Below are positions 47,379-57,500 of a DNA stretch of 64,000 bases, in pieces. A model generated the notes under the pieces. That model saw nothing but the letters and a program-made list of their open reading frames with translations, was not told the origin of the DNA and did no database searches. Every line of letters starts with the position of its first letter. Within the stretch, counting starts at the first letter, position 1. The position numbers and the translations under genes are program-made. The stretch is from Paracidovorax anthurii (GTDB lineage: Bacteria > Pseudomonadota > Gammaproteobacteria > Burkholderiales > Burkholderiaceae_C): assembly GCF_003269065.1 (NCBI RefSeq), contig NZ_QLTA01000013.1, positions 1 through 64,000 of the forward strand, read 5' to 3'.

Positions 47379-48086
47379 ATGAAGAGACTTCCCCGCGTAC
47401 TCATCGTCGAAGACGAATCCGCCATTGCCGAGCTGATTGCCGTCAATCTGCGGCATAACGGCTTCCAGCCCATCTGGTCCGAGGACGGCGAGTCCGCGCA
47501 GCGCGAACTGGATGCCGTGCTGCCCGACGTGATCCTGCTCGACTGGATGTTGCCGGGCCAGAGTGGTCTGCAACTGGCACGCAAGTGGCGGGCCGATGCG
47601 CGCACGAAACCCATTCCCATCCTGATGCTGACGGCCCGTGGCGACGAGCCGGACAAGGTGGCAGGCCTCGACGCAGGGGCCGATGACTACATCACCAAGC
47701 CTTTCTCGACCCAGGAACTCCTGGCGCGCATCCGGGCGGTGCTGCGCCGCCGCGCACCCGAGCAGGCGACCGATACCGTGACCATCGCCGAGTTGACGCT
47801 CGATGCGGGCACCTACCGCGTGACCTACCAGGGGCAGCAGCTCAAGGTGGGGCCGACGGAGTTCAAGCTGCTGCACTACCTCATGAAGCATCCCGAGCGC
47901 GTGCACAGCCGCGCGCAGCTGCTGGACAAAGTGTGGGGCGACCATGTGTTCATCGAAGAGCGAACGGTGGATGTGCACGTCAAGCGCTTGCGCGAGGCCC
48001 TGGGGGTTGCCGGTGCCATGGTGGAAACCGTGCGTGGCGCGGGTTACCGCCTGACGGCGCAGCCCGCGGCCCTGATGCGGGCCTGA
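47379..48086 (+). CDS. phoB: Response regulator PhoB
   Basis: 235 residues: receiver domain with the acidic pair ED at 11-12, phosphorylated Asp55 in VILLDWMLPG and Lys in YITKPFS, and an OmpR-type winged helix (KVGPTEFKLLHYL, HVFIEERTVDVHVKRLREAL, GAGYRL). It binds Pho boxes such as those before pstS and ppk1 after phosphorylation by PhoR. Start ATG 47379 matches the family. Followed by hairpins near 48139-48187 before phoR. Confidence 0.97.
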   Translation: MKRLPRVLIVEDESAIAELIAVNLRHNGFQPIWSEDGESAQRELDAVLPDVILLDWMLPGQSGLQLARKWRADARTKPIPILMLTARGDEPDKVAGLDAGADDYITKPFSTQELLARIRAVLRRRAPEQATDTVTIAELTLDAGTYRVTYQGQQLKVGPTEFKLLHYLMKHPERVHSRAQLLDKVWGDHVFIEERTVDVHVKRLREALGVAGAMVETVRGAGYRLTAQPAALMRA

Positions 48087-48138
48087 TGTGTCCGCTGCGG
48101 GCTCCCGAGCGGTAACAATCAGGGCTGGGTTGTAAAGG

Positions 48139-48187
48139 GGGCTGCAGATACCCCCGCAGCCTGTGGGCCCGGCCTTTGCCGGTTTTT
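48139..48187 (+). terminator. Weak terminator or attenuator between phoB and phoR
   Basis: A stem GGCTGC against GCAGCC (about 48139-48161) is followed by CCGGC (48169-48173), loop CTTT, GCCGG (48178-48182) and T5 (48183-48187). The second stem is only five pairs, so it likely lowers rather than ends transcription into phoR. Confidence 0.4.
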
Positions 48188-48232
48188 GGCGTTTTCTGAA
48201 AGAGGAGACGGATCGGCTTTTCTTGCGGCGCG

Positions 48233-49690
48233 ATGGTGCGCCGTGCTCCGGCCCCTGGTCTCCATCTGCATTGCATGGCTTGGCGTTTTATCTTCTTCTC
48301 GTGCTTTCAAGCCATTGGCGTTGCCCTTGGCTGGTGGTGGGCCGGGCCTTGGACCGCGGTAGCGGCGGCGGCGATTGCGGCCTGGGTCTGGTTTGTCTGG
48401 GATCTGTGGCGTGGCATGCGGGTGGTCACCTGGCTGCGCGAGGGGGATCCGGCGCGTGCCCCTTCATTGAAAGGCCTGTGGGGCGAGGTGGCGGATCGGG
48501 CCCGGCGCCTGCTGCGCCAGAAACAGGCCGACGTTGCCGCAAGCGATGCCCGGCTGCATGAAATCCTGGCCGCGCTGCAGGCAACGCCCAATGGGGTGGT
48601 GCTGCTCGATGCCGAGGGCCGCATCGAGTGGTGCAACCAGACCGCGGCAAGCCAGTTCGGCCTGGATGCCCAGAGGGACGTTGCCCAGTCGATCGGCAAT
48701 TTGCTGCGAGATCCCGAGTTCAGTGCCTACTATGCCGCGCAGGACTTTTCGCGGGATGTCGTCCTTCAGGGACGTGAAAGCACCCCCTCCCGGCCTGTCC
48801 GGATTTCCGTGCATCTGCATCCCTATGGCGATGGCCGAAAGCTGCTGCTTTCCCGGGACGTGACGGCCCTGGAGCAGGCGGAAGCCATGCGGCGGGATTT
48901 CGTCGCCAATGTGTCGCATGAGATCCGCACACCGCTCACGGTGCTCATGGGATTCGTTGAGACGCTGCAGACGCTTCCCCTTTCCGCGGAAGAGCGCTCC
49001 CGCTACCTCGGCATGATGTCGCAGCAGGCGGCGCGCATGCAGAGCGTGGTACAGGATCTGCTGACGCTTTCGCGCCTGGAGGGGAGCCCGCCTCCGGGAC
49101 TGACCGAATGGACACCCGTGGAGTCGTTGCTGCGCCGCTGCGAGGACGAGGCCCGTGCGCTGTCCACATTGCTCACCCGCAATCACGCCAGCACGCACGT
49201 GATCGAGTTTCCGCCAGCCGAGGCCCTGCGCGAGGCCGGCAAGCTGGGGGGCGTGCCTGCGGAATTGCAAAGTGCGTTGTCCAACCTGATCGGGAATGCC
49301 ATCCGCTACACGCCTGCGGGGGGCGCCATCACGGTGGAGTGGCTGGCCGTGGAGGATGGCGGTGCGCGGTTCTGCGTGCGCGATACGGGCCCGGGCATCG
49401 AGGCTGTGCACATTCCCCGCCTGACCGAACGCTTTTACAGGGTGGACCGCAGCCGCTCCCGCGAGACGGGGGGGACCGGCCTGGGGCTCGCGATCGTCAA
49501 ACATGTCGTTCAACGGCATTCGGCAACGCTGGAAATCGCCAGCACGGTAGGCAAGGGGTCTGCGTTTTCCGTGACGTTTCCCCCTGGCCGCATTCAGCGA
49601 GGAAGCCGTCCGCGCGTGCCGGGCGGCGTCGCTAAGTCTGCGGCGCACGTCCCGAATGGGACTTCAGAGCGCCCATCAGCATCCCTGTGA
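48233..49690 (+). CDS. phoR: Phosphate sensor histidine kinase PhoR
   Basis: 485 residues from ATG 48233. Membrane helices lie at about 17-33 and 38-58, then a PAS domain (about 112-200, NGVVLLDAEGRIEWCNQTA), and the kinase core: H box NVSHEIRTPLTVLMG (His229), N box NLIGNAIRYTP, D box RDTGPGIEAVHIPRL and G box GGTGLGLAIVKHV. It phosphorylates PhoB when phosphate is low. The start is uncertain: ATG 48275 would give a shorter cytoplasmic end, and the AGAGGAG at 48201-48207 is too far from either ATG. Confidence 0.93.
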   Translation: MVRRAPAPGLHLHCMAWRFIFFSCFQAIGVALGWWWAGPWTAVAAAAIAAWVWFVWDLWRGMRVVTWLREGDPARAPSLKGLWGEVADRARRLLRQKQADVAASDARLHEILAALQATPNGVVLLDAEGRIEWCNQTAASQFGLDAQRDVAQSIGNLLRDPEFSAYYAAQDFSRDVVLQGRESTPSRPVRISVHLHPYGDGRKLLLSRDVTALEQAEAMRRDFVANVSHEIRTPLTVLMGFVETLQTLPLSAEERSRYLGMMSQQAARMQSVVQDLLTLSRLEGSPPPGLTEWTPVESLLRRCEDEARALSTLLTRNHASTHVIEFPPAEALREAGKLGGVPAELQSALSNLIGNAIRYTPAGGAITVEWLAVEDGGARFCVRDTGPGIEAVHIPRLTERFYRVDRSRSRETGGTGLGLAIVKHVVQRHSATLEIASTVGKGSAFSVTFPPGRIQRGSRPRVPGGVAKSAAHVPNGTSERPSASL

Positions 49691-50990
49691 AGGCCATGGC
49701 CGTGAGGGCCAGGGCCGCCGCGCCACCGATCCAGAACGCTGCGGGCGATTGCATGGGGCTCCGGTCCCCGACGCCGGTATAGGCCAGTGCATAGCCCAGC
49801 GGAAGTCCGACCCCCCAGAGCAGTACGCCATAGGCCAGCAGCGGCGCGATGGTGATGCGGTAGCAGCGCAGGACGAAGGCGCAGAAGGTCTGCAACGCGT
49901 CTGCGATGTGGTAGCCCGCCACCCATGCGAGCAACGCACCGGCGAGCGCGACGACATCGGGTGAGGCTGTGTACAGCAGGGCCAGATGATTGCGTGCTAT
50001 GAAAAGAATAGCTGCTAAGCCAGCAGCCATGGCGGCAACGATCCGAAAACCCATCCAGGCGACGGCTCGTGCCTGCATTTCGTCGCCCCGGCCGCGCCAG
50101 TAGCTCACGCGTGCGCTGGTCGCGATGGCCAGCGAGAGCGGCACCATGTAGAGCACGGCGGTGAGGTTGGAGGCGATCTGGTGCGCGGCGGCGGCCACCG
50201 TGCCCTGCCGTGCGATGAACAGCGCCATCAAGGTGAAGGACGTGACCTCCACCAGGATCGCCAATCCGGCGGGAATGCCCAGGCGGGCGAAGCGCAGGAT
50301 CTGGGGCCAGTCCGGGGGCTCCAGACGTTTCCAGAGCGCGAGCGGGCCATAAAAAGGTGCCGTGCGCACCAGCCAGAGCGCGATCCCCAGCAGCGCGTAA
50401 TTCACGACCAGGGTGGCCCACGCGCAGCCCACGGCCCCTTGCGCGGGAATGCCCGCCCCTCCGAAGGTGAACGCGATGGACAGCGGCACCTTGAGCAGCA
50501 GGGAGCCGAGCTGCAACCCGGTCACGAGCTGGGGACGTCCCAATGCCTGGTTCAGGGTGCTGTAGAGGCGAAAGAGGAGCGCAGGGGGCAGCGCTACCGC
50601 CAGAACGGCGAGATAGCGCCCGACTTCCACGCGCAGATCTGGCGGGACTTCCGTCCAGCGCAGGATGGCCCCGGGCGATACCAGCATCGCGATGCCCAAC
50701 AGGCTGGCGAGCGCGCAGAGATACAGCGATTGCCGGGCCGTGCGTCCGATTTCCGTGGTGTGCCCCGCGCCGCGCTGTTCGGCCCATACCGGCAGGAGCG
50801 CTTGCAGACCACCCATGAGCGCCACATAGACGCTGATGTAGATGGCTGAGCCGATGGACAGGGCCGCCAGCGAGGAGGGGGCGTGGCGGCCCGCCACGAT
50901 GGTGTCGGTGACGCCGAACGCCATGACCGCCAGTTGCCCGGCCAGCACCGTGGCTGCATGCCGGGCGATGACGGCGCGCTCGGAGGCCAT
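49632..50990 (-). CDS. MATE-family efflux transporter
   Basis: 452 residues with twelve predicted helices. Seen: the first helix GQLAVMAFGVTDTIVAGRHAP, ALSIGSAIYISVYVALMGGLQALLPVWAEQRGAG, and YSTLNQALGRPQLVTGLQ in the middle, matching NorM/DinF-like transporters that export drugs or cationic metabolites by sodium or proton exchange. ATG 50990 overlaps the stop of the membrane glycosyltransferase gene by one base, so the two are coupled. A GCTATG..ATAGC palindrome lies inside the coding sequence near 49996. Confidence 0.87.
   Translation of the reverse strand: MASERAVIARHAATVLAGQLAVMAFGVTDTIVAGRHAPSSLAALSIGSAIYISVYVALMGGLQALLPVWAEQRGAGHTTEIGRTARQSLYLCALASLLGIAMLVSPGAILRWTEVPPDLRVEVGRYLAVLAVALPPALLFRLYSTLNQALGRPQLVTGLQLGSLLLKVPLSIAFTFGGAGIPAQGAVGCAWATLVVNYALLGIALWLVRTAPFYGPLALWKRLEPPDWPQILRFARLGIPAGLAILVEVTSFTLMALFIARQGTVAAAAHQIASNLTAVLYMVPLSLAIATSARVSYWRGRGDEMQARAVAWMGFRIVAAMAAGLAAILFIARNHLALLYTASPDVVALAGALLAWVAGYHIADALQTFCAFVLRCYRITIAPLLAYGVLLWGVGLPLGYALAYTGVGDRSPMQSPAAFWIGGAAALALTAMAFTGMLMGALKSHSGRAPQT
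49996..50012. repeat. GCTAT..ATAGC palindrome inside the MATE gene
   Basis: GCTAT (49996-50000), GAAAAGA, ATAGC (50008-50012). The 17 bases TGCTATGAAAAGAATAG (from 49995) match the palindrome near 3073 in 16 positions. It lies inside codons of the MATE transporter without breaking its frame. Confidence 0.5.
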
Positions 50991-52735
50991 CAGGGCTGCC
51001 CGGCGGAGGCCGTGCGGCGCAGCACCAGCAATTGGTCGTTCTTGTCGGTGGGACGGGGCAGGACCGCCACCTTTTCCCAATCTTGGCCATGGGTCAGGCG
51101 CTCCGCGGAGGATTGTGCGGCGAGATCCGCCACGAGCCATTGGCATCCGGATTCACGCACCTGGTGCGGGTTGGTCGTCGAATGGAGGGTCCAGCCGCCG
51201 TGGTATTGCAGTCCGGCCACCTGCGCCCGGCTCAATCCGGTCACCAGGATGCAGCCGGGCGCCGGGCCCAGCACGCGTGCCAGATGGGCCACCTGTGGGC
51301 GGTAGCTGCGCCCGTAATCCAGCAAGGGGAGCCAGAGCGTCATGAGCAGGAGCCATCCGAGGGTGGCGCCACTCGCGGGCAGGACCAGGCTTTTCCAGAT
51401 TTCCGTGCGGTTGCGCGAAGCGCGCCACCACGCCAGTGCGCACCAGGCCGTCGTCGCGGCCAGGGCCACGCCAAAGGCGATGGCGGAGAACTGGGGCGTG
51501 AACCCTGGGGCGAGCCGGGCGACGTTGGCGGCAGGTTTGGCGGGCACGCCGGTTTGCAGGGAAATCCAGATCACCCAGATCGTGATGGCGGAGGCGCTGA
51601 AGAAGAGCAGCGTGAACCAGTCGATCAGTGCCGCGATCGCGCGCCGCAGCGTGGGCAGTGCGAAGGCTGCCAGGGTGGCCAGCGCGGGCAGTCCCAGCAG
51701 CAGGGCCCGGTCGGCAGGCTGGGTGGTCAGGGTGGCGGCCAGGGCCACGGCCACGAACCAGAGCGGCAGGAGCAGATGCCGATGCAGCGTTCGGCTGGTG
51801 ATCTGGTGTCGCCACCGCCAGAGTGTCCAGAGGGCCAGCGGCCAGGCCGGCCAGGCGAACCAGATCAGCATGCGCACCAGGCTCTGCCATTCCTTGGTTT
51901 CACCTTCGGCCGCGAGGCGCCAGCGCCAGAGATCCATGGCCCCCGCGAGCGTGGCGGCCAGTAGCGTGAGGCCCGCCAGGGCCAGCCCCCAGATCCACCC
52001 CCGCGGGGTTTTGGGGGAGCGGCTGTCCGGGTTCTCGGGGGCGCATGCGGTGCAGGACACCAGCAAGGCGCTGCCCCCGCCCAGCAGGGTGGCGATCGTC
52101 GGGGCTCCGCTCAGAACCAGTCCGAAAAGCCCCAATGCCGCGGCCGCCAAGGCGAGCAGCCGACGATGCGGCAGGCTGGCGGCAGCGAAGAACAGCAGCG
52201 CCGTGCAGGCCAGTTGGGTGAGATAGCTCGTGATTTCATGGGAGAGCTGCGCAAGCCCCAGGCATGCCAGCAGGGCGAGCAGGGCGCCGTCCGCCATGGC
52301 CCGTGCATAGTCAGAGGGATGCGCTTCTCCTCCAAAGGCAAAGGCAACCGGCTGGGCACCCGGGCTGCGCGCCAGGTGGTACATGCCCCACCACGTTGCG
52401 ACGAGCGTGATGACCAGGAGCGCAACGAACGGAAGCCGGGCGGCCATCTCCACGGGCAGCCAGGCCGGGGCCGCCCTGACGGCCAGCGCCCCCAGCCAAT
52501 ACGGCAGAAGCCCTTCGGTATCGGGTGCCATGCCCGCCAGGGATGGGGACATCCAGGCGGTGTTTTCGCGCGCCAGTTCCAGCATGTAGCCGAAGGCCGT
52601 GACGTCCGCGTTCTTCCAGGGCTCCCGGGCCACGAATCCAGGCACGACGTAGGCCAGGCAAAGAAGCAGCAGCGCCCACCGCGGCAACGGCCGCGCGGCG
52701 CTCTGTGTCACGATGGCGGGATTGGGAGGATTCAC
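50990..52735 (-). CDS. ArnT-like membrane glycosyltransferase (GT39/GT83 type)
   Basis: 581 residues with eleven or more predicted membrane helices. Seen: the first periplasmic loop after helix one, VAREPWKNADVTAFGYMLELARENTAW, carrying the acidic residues expected for a GT-C enzyme, and PYWLGALAVRAAPAWLPVEMAAR. The C-terminal about 100 residues are soluble. Such enzymes transfer a sugar from undecaprenyl phosphate to lipid A or proteins. The acceptor cannot be told. Start ATG 52735; translationally coupled to the downstream MATE gene. rpmE2 lies upstream on the same strand, but a terminator stands between. Confidence 0.72.
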   Translation of the reverse strand: MNPPNPAIVTQSAARPLPRWALLLLCLAYVVPGFVAREPWKNADVTAFGYMLELARENTAWMSPSLAGMAPDTEGLLPYWLGALAVRAAPAWLPVEMAARLPFVALLVITLVATWWGMYHLARSPGAQPVAFAFGGEAHPSDYARAMADGALLALLACLGLAQLSHEITSYLTQLACTALLFFAAASLPHRRLLALAAAALGLFGLVLSGAPTIATLLGGGSALLVSCTACAPENPDSRSPKTPRGWIWGLALAGLTLLAATLAGAMDLWRWRLAAEGETKEWQSLVRMLIWFAWPAWPLALWTLWRWRHQITSRTLHRHLLLPLWFVAVALAATLTTQPADRALLLGLPALATLAAFALPTLRRAIAALIDWFTLLFFSASAITIWVIWISLQTGVPAKPAANVARLAPGFTPQFSAIAFGVALAATTAWCALAWWRASRNRTEIWKSLVLPASGATLGWLLLMTLWLPLLDYGRSYRPQVAHLARVLGPAPGCILVTGLSRAQVAGLQYHGGWTLHSTTNPHQVRESGCQWLVADLAAQSSAERLTHGQDWEKVAVLPRPTDKNDQLLVLRRTASAGQP

Positions 52736-52808
52736 GCGGTCAGTGGCGAAAAAAGACGCCCGAGAATAAGGGGAAAACGAATGGCCGTCGGGCAGGCCTC
52801 ATGGGTAG

Positions 52809-52846
52809 AAAAAAAGGCAGCGCGGTCGTGCCGGGCTGCCTTTGCT
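52809..52846 (-). terminator. Terminator of rpmE2
   Basis: AAAGGCAGC (52813-52821) pairs with GCTGCCTTT (52835-52843); on the minus strand the stem is followed by T7. It lies about 60 bases after the rpmE2 stop. Confidence 0.75.
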
Positions 52847-52906
52847 TGAACAGACGATACGAGGTGCAGGGACCTCGCGCGACCCGTTCGTCCGACAAGG
52901 GGGGAA

Positions 52907-53170
52907 TTACTTCGCCGCCACCGCCGTCTTGCCGAAGCGGTTGCGGAACTTCTCGACGCGGCCGCCCATGTTGTCCACCGACTTTTGCGTGCCGGTGTAG
53001 AAGGGGTGCGATTCGCTGGAGGTATCCAGCTTGAAGAGCGGCAGTTCGCGGCCGTCATCGGTCTTGCCGGTTTCCTTGGTGTTTACGCAGGAACGGGTCA
53101 CGAACTTGAAACCGTTGGACAGGTCCACGAAGAGCACTTCGCGGTAGTTGGGGTGAATGCCTTCTTTCAT
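52907..53170 (-). CDS. rpmE2: 50S ribosomal protein L31 type B
   Basis: 87 residues. Seen: [20 protein letters not shown], then [26 protein letters not shown] and [30 protein letters not shown]. It lacks the CxxC zinc pairs of the A type, so it is the zinc-independent paralogue normally switched on by low zinc. No obvious Zur site was seen upstream. ATG 53170 is chosen; AAAGGA precedes it. A zinc-containing rpmE would be elsewhere. Confidence 0.95.
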   Translation of the reverse strand: MKEGIHPNYREVLFVDLSNGFKFVTRSCVNTKETGKTDDGRELPLFKLDTSSESHPFYTGTQKSVDNMGGRVEKFRNRFGKTAVAAK

Positions 53171-53261
53171 GGCATGGTCCTTTCTGGGAGCTGCTGCGGG
53201 AGCCACGCCGCACCCATTGCGACGCACTTTCCGCGGAAAAGCCGGCGATTATCGCATAGCG

Positions 53262-53276
53262 GTCTCACAATGAGAC
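53262..53276. promoter_or_regulatory. GTCTCA/TGAGAC palindrome in rpmE2/sbcD divergent region
   Basis: GTCTCA (53262-53267), CAA, TGAGAC (53271-53276). It lies 25 bases before the sbcD TTG and next to a TGCGATAAT-like -10 for rpmE2 on the minus strand. Role unknown. Confidence 0.35.
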
Positions 53277-53301
53277 TGGAACATCAAGGAAAAGCCACAT
53301 C

Positions 53302-54522
53302 TTGCGCCTGCTGCATACGTCCGACTGGCACCTGGGCCAGCATTTCATGGGCAAGACCCGCCAACCCGAGCACCGGGCTTTCATCGACTGGCTGGCCGAA
53401 CAGGTGCGCGATCACGGCGTGGACGCCGTGATCGTGGCCGGGGATGTCTTCGATACCGGGGCGCCGCCCAGTTATGCGCGTGAGCTGTACCACCACGCCG
53501 TGCTGTCCTTGCGCGATGCCGGAGCCCAACTGGTCGTCCTGGGGGGCAACCACGACTCTGCCGCGGTGTTGGGCGAGAGCCGGAGCCTGCTCGCGCACCT
53601 GGGAACCCACGTGGTGCCCTGCGCCGCGGCAGAGCCCGGCGAGCAGATCCTGGTGCTCCGCACGCGTTCCGGCTCGCCCGGCGCCGTGCTGTGCGCGGTG
53701 CCCTATCTGCGGGCGCGCGAGCTGCTGCTGAGCCTGCCCGGCGAGAGCGCCGCCGACAAGCGGCTGGCGTTGCAGGTGGCGATCCAGGCGCACTACAAGG
53801 CGCTGCATGGGCTGGCACAAGAGCGCAGCAAGACCCTGGGCGGCCTGCCCATCGTGGCCACGGGGCACCTCACCACCGTGGGAGCGACGGCGGGAGACGC
53901 CGTCCGGGAGATCTATGTGGGGGCCCTCGAAGCCTTTCCCACCGATGCATTCCCGCCTGCGGATTACATCGCGCTGGGGCACATCCACCAGCCGATGAAG
54001 GTGGGGGGCCTGGAGCATGTCCGCTACAGCGGATCGCCCATACCGCTGGGTTTCGACGAGGCGGCGCAGCGCAAGGAGGTTCTGAAGGTGGAGTTCGACC
54101 CTGCGGGCATGAGGTCCGTGGTGCCTTTGCCCGTGCCTTGCTTCCAGCCGCTCGCGACCGTGCGGGGAAGCCTTGCGCAACTGCCCGATGCACTGGCGCG
54201 TATCGCCCGGGACGGTGGTGCGGACAGGCCTGTCTGGCTCGACGTGGAGGTGGCCGACGACGATTACCTGCCCGATCTGCAGGCGCGCATCGCCCGCATG
54301 GCCGAAGGCCTGCCGCTGGAGGTGCTGCGCGTGCGCAGGGCGCGCGGTGCCGTGAACCGCACGCTGGTCTCCCCGGCCAAGGAGACCCTGGACGAATTGG
54401 GGCCCATCGAGGTCTTCGAGAGGCGCTTGTCGGCAGAGCGCCTGGACGAAGGCCTGCAGCAGCGGCTGAGGGCGCTGTACCGCGCCGTTCTCTCAGACGT
54501 GCATGAGGAGGGCGGGGCATGA
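53302..54522 (+). CDS. sbcD: Nuclease SbcD (TTG start)
   Basis: 406 residues. Seen: HTSDWHLGQHF (5-15), AGDVFDTGAPP, GGNHDSA, TGHLTTVG, and ALGHIHQP, the five metallophosphatase motifs of Mre11/SbcD, then a C-terminal capping domain. With SbcC it cuts hairpins and protein-blocked DNA ends. TTG 53302 gives the expected MRLLHTSDWH-like start; no in-frame ATG lies near, and AAGGA stands 11 bases before. It overlaps sbcC by four bases (ATGA). Confidence 0.95.
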   Translation: MRLLHTSDWHLGQHFMGKTRQPEHRAFIDWLAEQVRDHGVDAVIVAGDVFDTGAPPSYARELYHHAVLSLRDAGAQLVVLGGNHDSAAVLGESRSLLAHLGTHVVPCAAAEPGEQILVLRTRSGSPGAVLCAVPYLRARELLLSLPGESAADKRLALQVAIQAHYKALHGLAQERSKTLGGLPIVATGHLTTVGATAGDAVREIYVGALEAFPTDAFPPADYIALGHIHQPMKVGGLEHVRYSGSPIPLGFDEAAQRKEVLKVEFDPAGMRSVVPLPVPCFQPLATVRGSLAQLPDALARIARDGGADRPVWLDVEVADDDYLPDLQARIARMAEGLPLEVLRVRRARGAVNRTLVSPAKETLDELGPIEVFERRLSAERLDEGLQQRLRALYRAVLSDVHEEGGA

Positions 54523-57500
54523 AGATCCTGGCGCTGCGCCTGAAGAATCTCAATTCGCTCAAGGGGGAATGGCGCATCGATTTCACGGCATCGCCCTTTG
54601 CGGAGGGTGGGCTGTTTGCCATCACCGGCCCTACGGGCGCTGGCAAGACCACGCTGCTCGATGCGATCTGCCTGGCGCTCTATCACCAGACGCCGCGCAT
54701 CGGCGGGGTGTCGCAGGGGAGCAATGAACTCATGACTCGGCACACCGCGGACTGCCTGGCCGAGGTGGAGTTCGAGGCCAGGGGCGGGCGCTACCGGGCT
54801 TTCTGGAGTCAGCGGCGGGCCCGCGACAAAGCGGACGGCGCCCTGCAGCCCGTGCAGGTGGAACTGGCGGAGGTGCTGTCGGACCATGGCGCGGCCCGCC
54901 CGATCACGCAGAAGGTGCAGGACAAGCTGCGCCACACGGAGATGCTGACGGGCCTCAATTTCGAGCGATTCACCAAGTCGATGCTGCTGGCCCAGGGCGG
55001 CTTCGCGGCCTTTCTCGATGCGCCGGCCGGCAAGCGGGCCGAGCTGCTGGAGGAGTTGACCGGCACGGACGTCTATGGGCACATATCGCAGCGCGTGCAC
55101 GAGCGCACGCGCGACGCCCGTGCCGCATTGGAGGCCTTGCGCGCGCAGGCCGGAAGCGTCGAATTGCTGGGCGATGAGGCGTTGGAGGGCCTGCGGCAGG
55201 AGTTTTCCGGGCTGGAGGCCCAGGGGCGGGCGCTGCAAGAGCAGCGTGCGCAGGCCGCCCGCGAGCGTGAATGGCTCACCGGGGTCGAGCGCGCGGCGGC
55301 CCGCCATGCGCAGACTGCGTTGCAATGGCAGCAGGCCGTGGCTGCGTGGGACGCCATGGCGGACGACGTGCAGCGGCTGGAGCGGTGCGAACCCGCCATG
55401 CGGCTGCTGCCTTTGCAGGCGGCCTGCGAGGCGGCCGTGCAGGCAGAGAGCGCGTGCTCTTCGCAGCTACGGGACAACGAAGGGCAGCATGCGCAGGCCC
55501 GGGCGCGGCACGCCACGGCGCTGCGGCAGGCGCACGCCGCCAGCCAGCGCCTGCTGGTGCAGCGAACGGCCGCCTGGCAGTCGTGCCGGGATGCTCTGGC
55601 GTCACTGAACGAACCTGCCGCGGACGATGCCCGCCATGCCGCGCTGGGCGAAAGGCTCAGCGATTGGCGCAGCCGCTTCAAGGCACTTGCCCAGCACAGG
55701 GAGGCCACGGACCGCACGCGCGTGCAGCAGGAGGTACAGGCCGGGCAATGGCGGGCCTTGAATGGGCGGCTGCTGGAGTGGAAAGGCATTCACCAGCGGG
55801 CGATGGCCACGCTGTCCCAGGCCCGCGAGGCCATGGAGCATGCGCGGCAGGCCCATGTCCAATGGCTTTCTGGCCAGGACGAAGCCCATTGGCGGCAGGA
55901 GGCGCTGCGACTGGCGGAGCGCGGCCAAGGCTGGCAGCGATTGCGCGAATGCCTGCGTGGGTGGCACGGGGCGCAGGAGCGCCAGGCGCGGCGGGCGGCA
56001 GAGCAAAGGGAATGGTCGCTCCAGGCCGAGCGGCTTGCCGTGGCCGTCCAGCATCTGCGTGAGCGCTATGCCGAGTGCCACCGGCAGGTGCAGGACAAGG
56101 AGCGGCTGCTGATTCTGGAGCAGCGCATCCAGGCGCTGGAAGCGCATCGCCGCCAGTTGAGGCCGGGCGAGGCATGCCCGGTGTGCGGTGCGACGGAGCA
56201 TCCCGCTGTGGAGGCCTATGAGGCGCTGGACGTTTCCGCGACGCAGGCGGCGCTCGATGCCGCACACCGTGGCCGGGATGCCGTGGCGCAAGAGGGCCAG
56301 GATCGCAAAGCCGATCTCGGAGCCCTGCAGTCCCGGATCGCGCAGGCCCGGCAGGACGGCGAGGACGGTGAGCGGGCCATCGCTGCTTTGCAGGCGCAAT
56401 GGCACGCGCTGTGCGCCGGGTTGCAGTGGCCCGCGGAGGATGCAGACGACGCCAGGCTGGCGGAGGCGGAGCGCCGCCACGCGGGGCTGCAGGACGATGC
56501 ACAGAAGCATTGGACGGCCCTGGCCGAGGCGCGGGACTGCAGCGACGCGGCGCAGAGCACCTGGAGACAGGCGGAGCGGGAAGAGGGGGAGGCAGCCCGG
56601 CAGCATGCCCTGGCCGAGAGAGACCTCCTGGCTTGCCAGCAGCAGATGCAGGCTTTGGCGGCGTTGCAGGAGCGCCAGGAGTCCGAACACGGCGAGGCCG
56701 GTGCGGCCTTGTCGGCAGAGCTGTCGCAACTGGGCTACGCCATGCCCGAGGAGGGCGAATCCTGGCTGGAGGCCCGGGCGCAAGAGCTGGCCGCATGGCG
56801 GGCCGCGAATGTCCGCAGACAGGCCCTGTCGGCGCAGGAGCCCGTACTGCTGCAGGCCCTGCAGACCGCGCAGGCGCTGGCATCGGGATGGGGTGATCGG
56901 TGCGCCACTGCGGACGTGTCGCCGGATCATGGCCTCCTGGATGTGGAGGCTGCCCAGGACGATGCAGAGGATGCGCTGGCGCGGGCAGAGCGGGCCGTGG
57001 ATGCGCAAGACCAGGCGATGGCCGTTTTGTCCGGGGGGCGCCAGGCGTTGCTGCGTGCGCATGAGCAGGCCTGCGCCGAGGTGTCGCGGTCCACGGAGGC
57101 GTGGGGGCAGGCGCTGGCGCTGAGCCCGTTCGCGGATGTGTCCGCATTCCAGGCCGCTTGCCTGGATGACCCCCGGAGGCTGCGGCTGCAGAGCGCTGTG
57201 GAGGGGGCGCGGCAGGCGGTCACCGAGACGCAGGCCCTGCACCGCGCCGCCTCCGATGCCCTGGCGGAATTGCAGCAGGCCCCGCGCACGGAGCGCACGG
57301 GCGAAGAACTCGATGCCGTGCGGGTCGATCTGGAGGGGCGCCTGACCGCCGCAGCGCAGCGCCAGGGCGCGATCACCAGCCAGTTGCGGGACGACGCCCG
57401 GCGCAGGGAAGGGCTGCAGGCGCTGCTCGAACGCATCGCCGGGCAGGCGTCGGATTGCGAGACGTGGCTGCACCTCAACGGCCTCATCGGTTCGGCCGAT

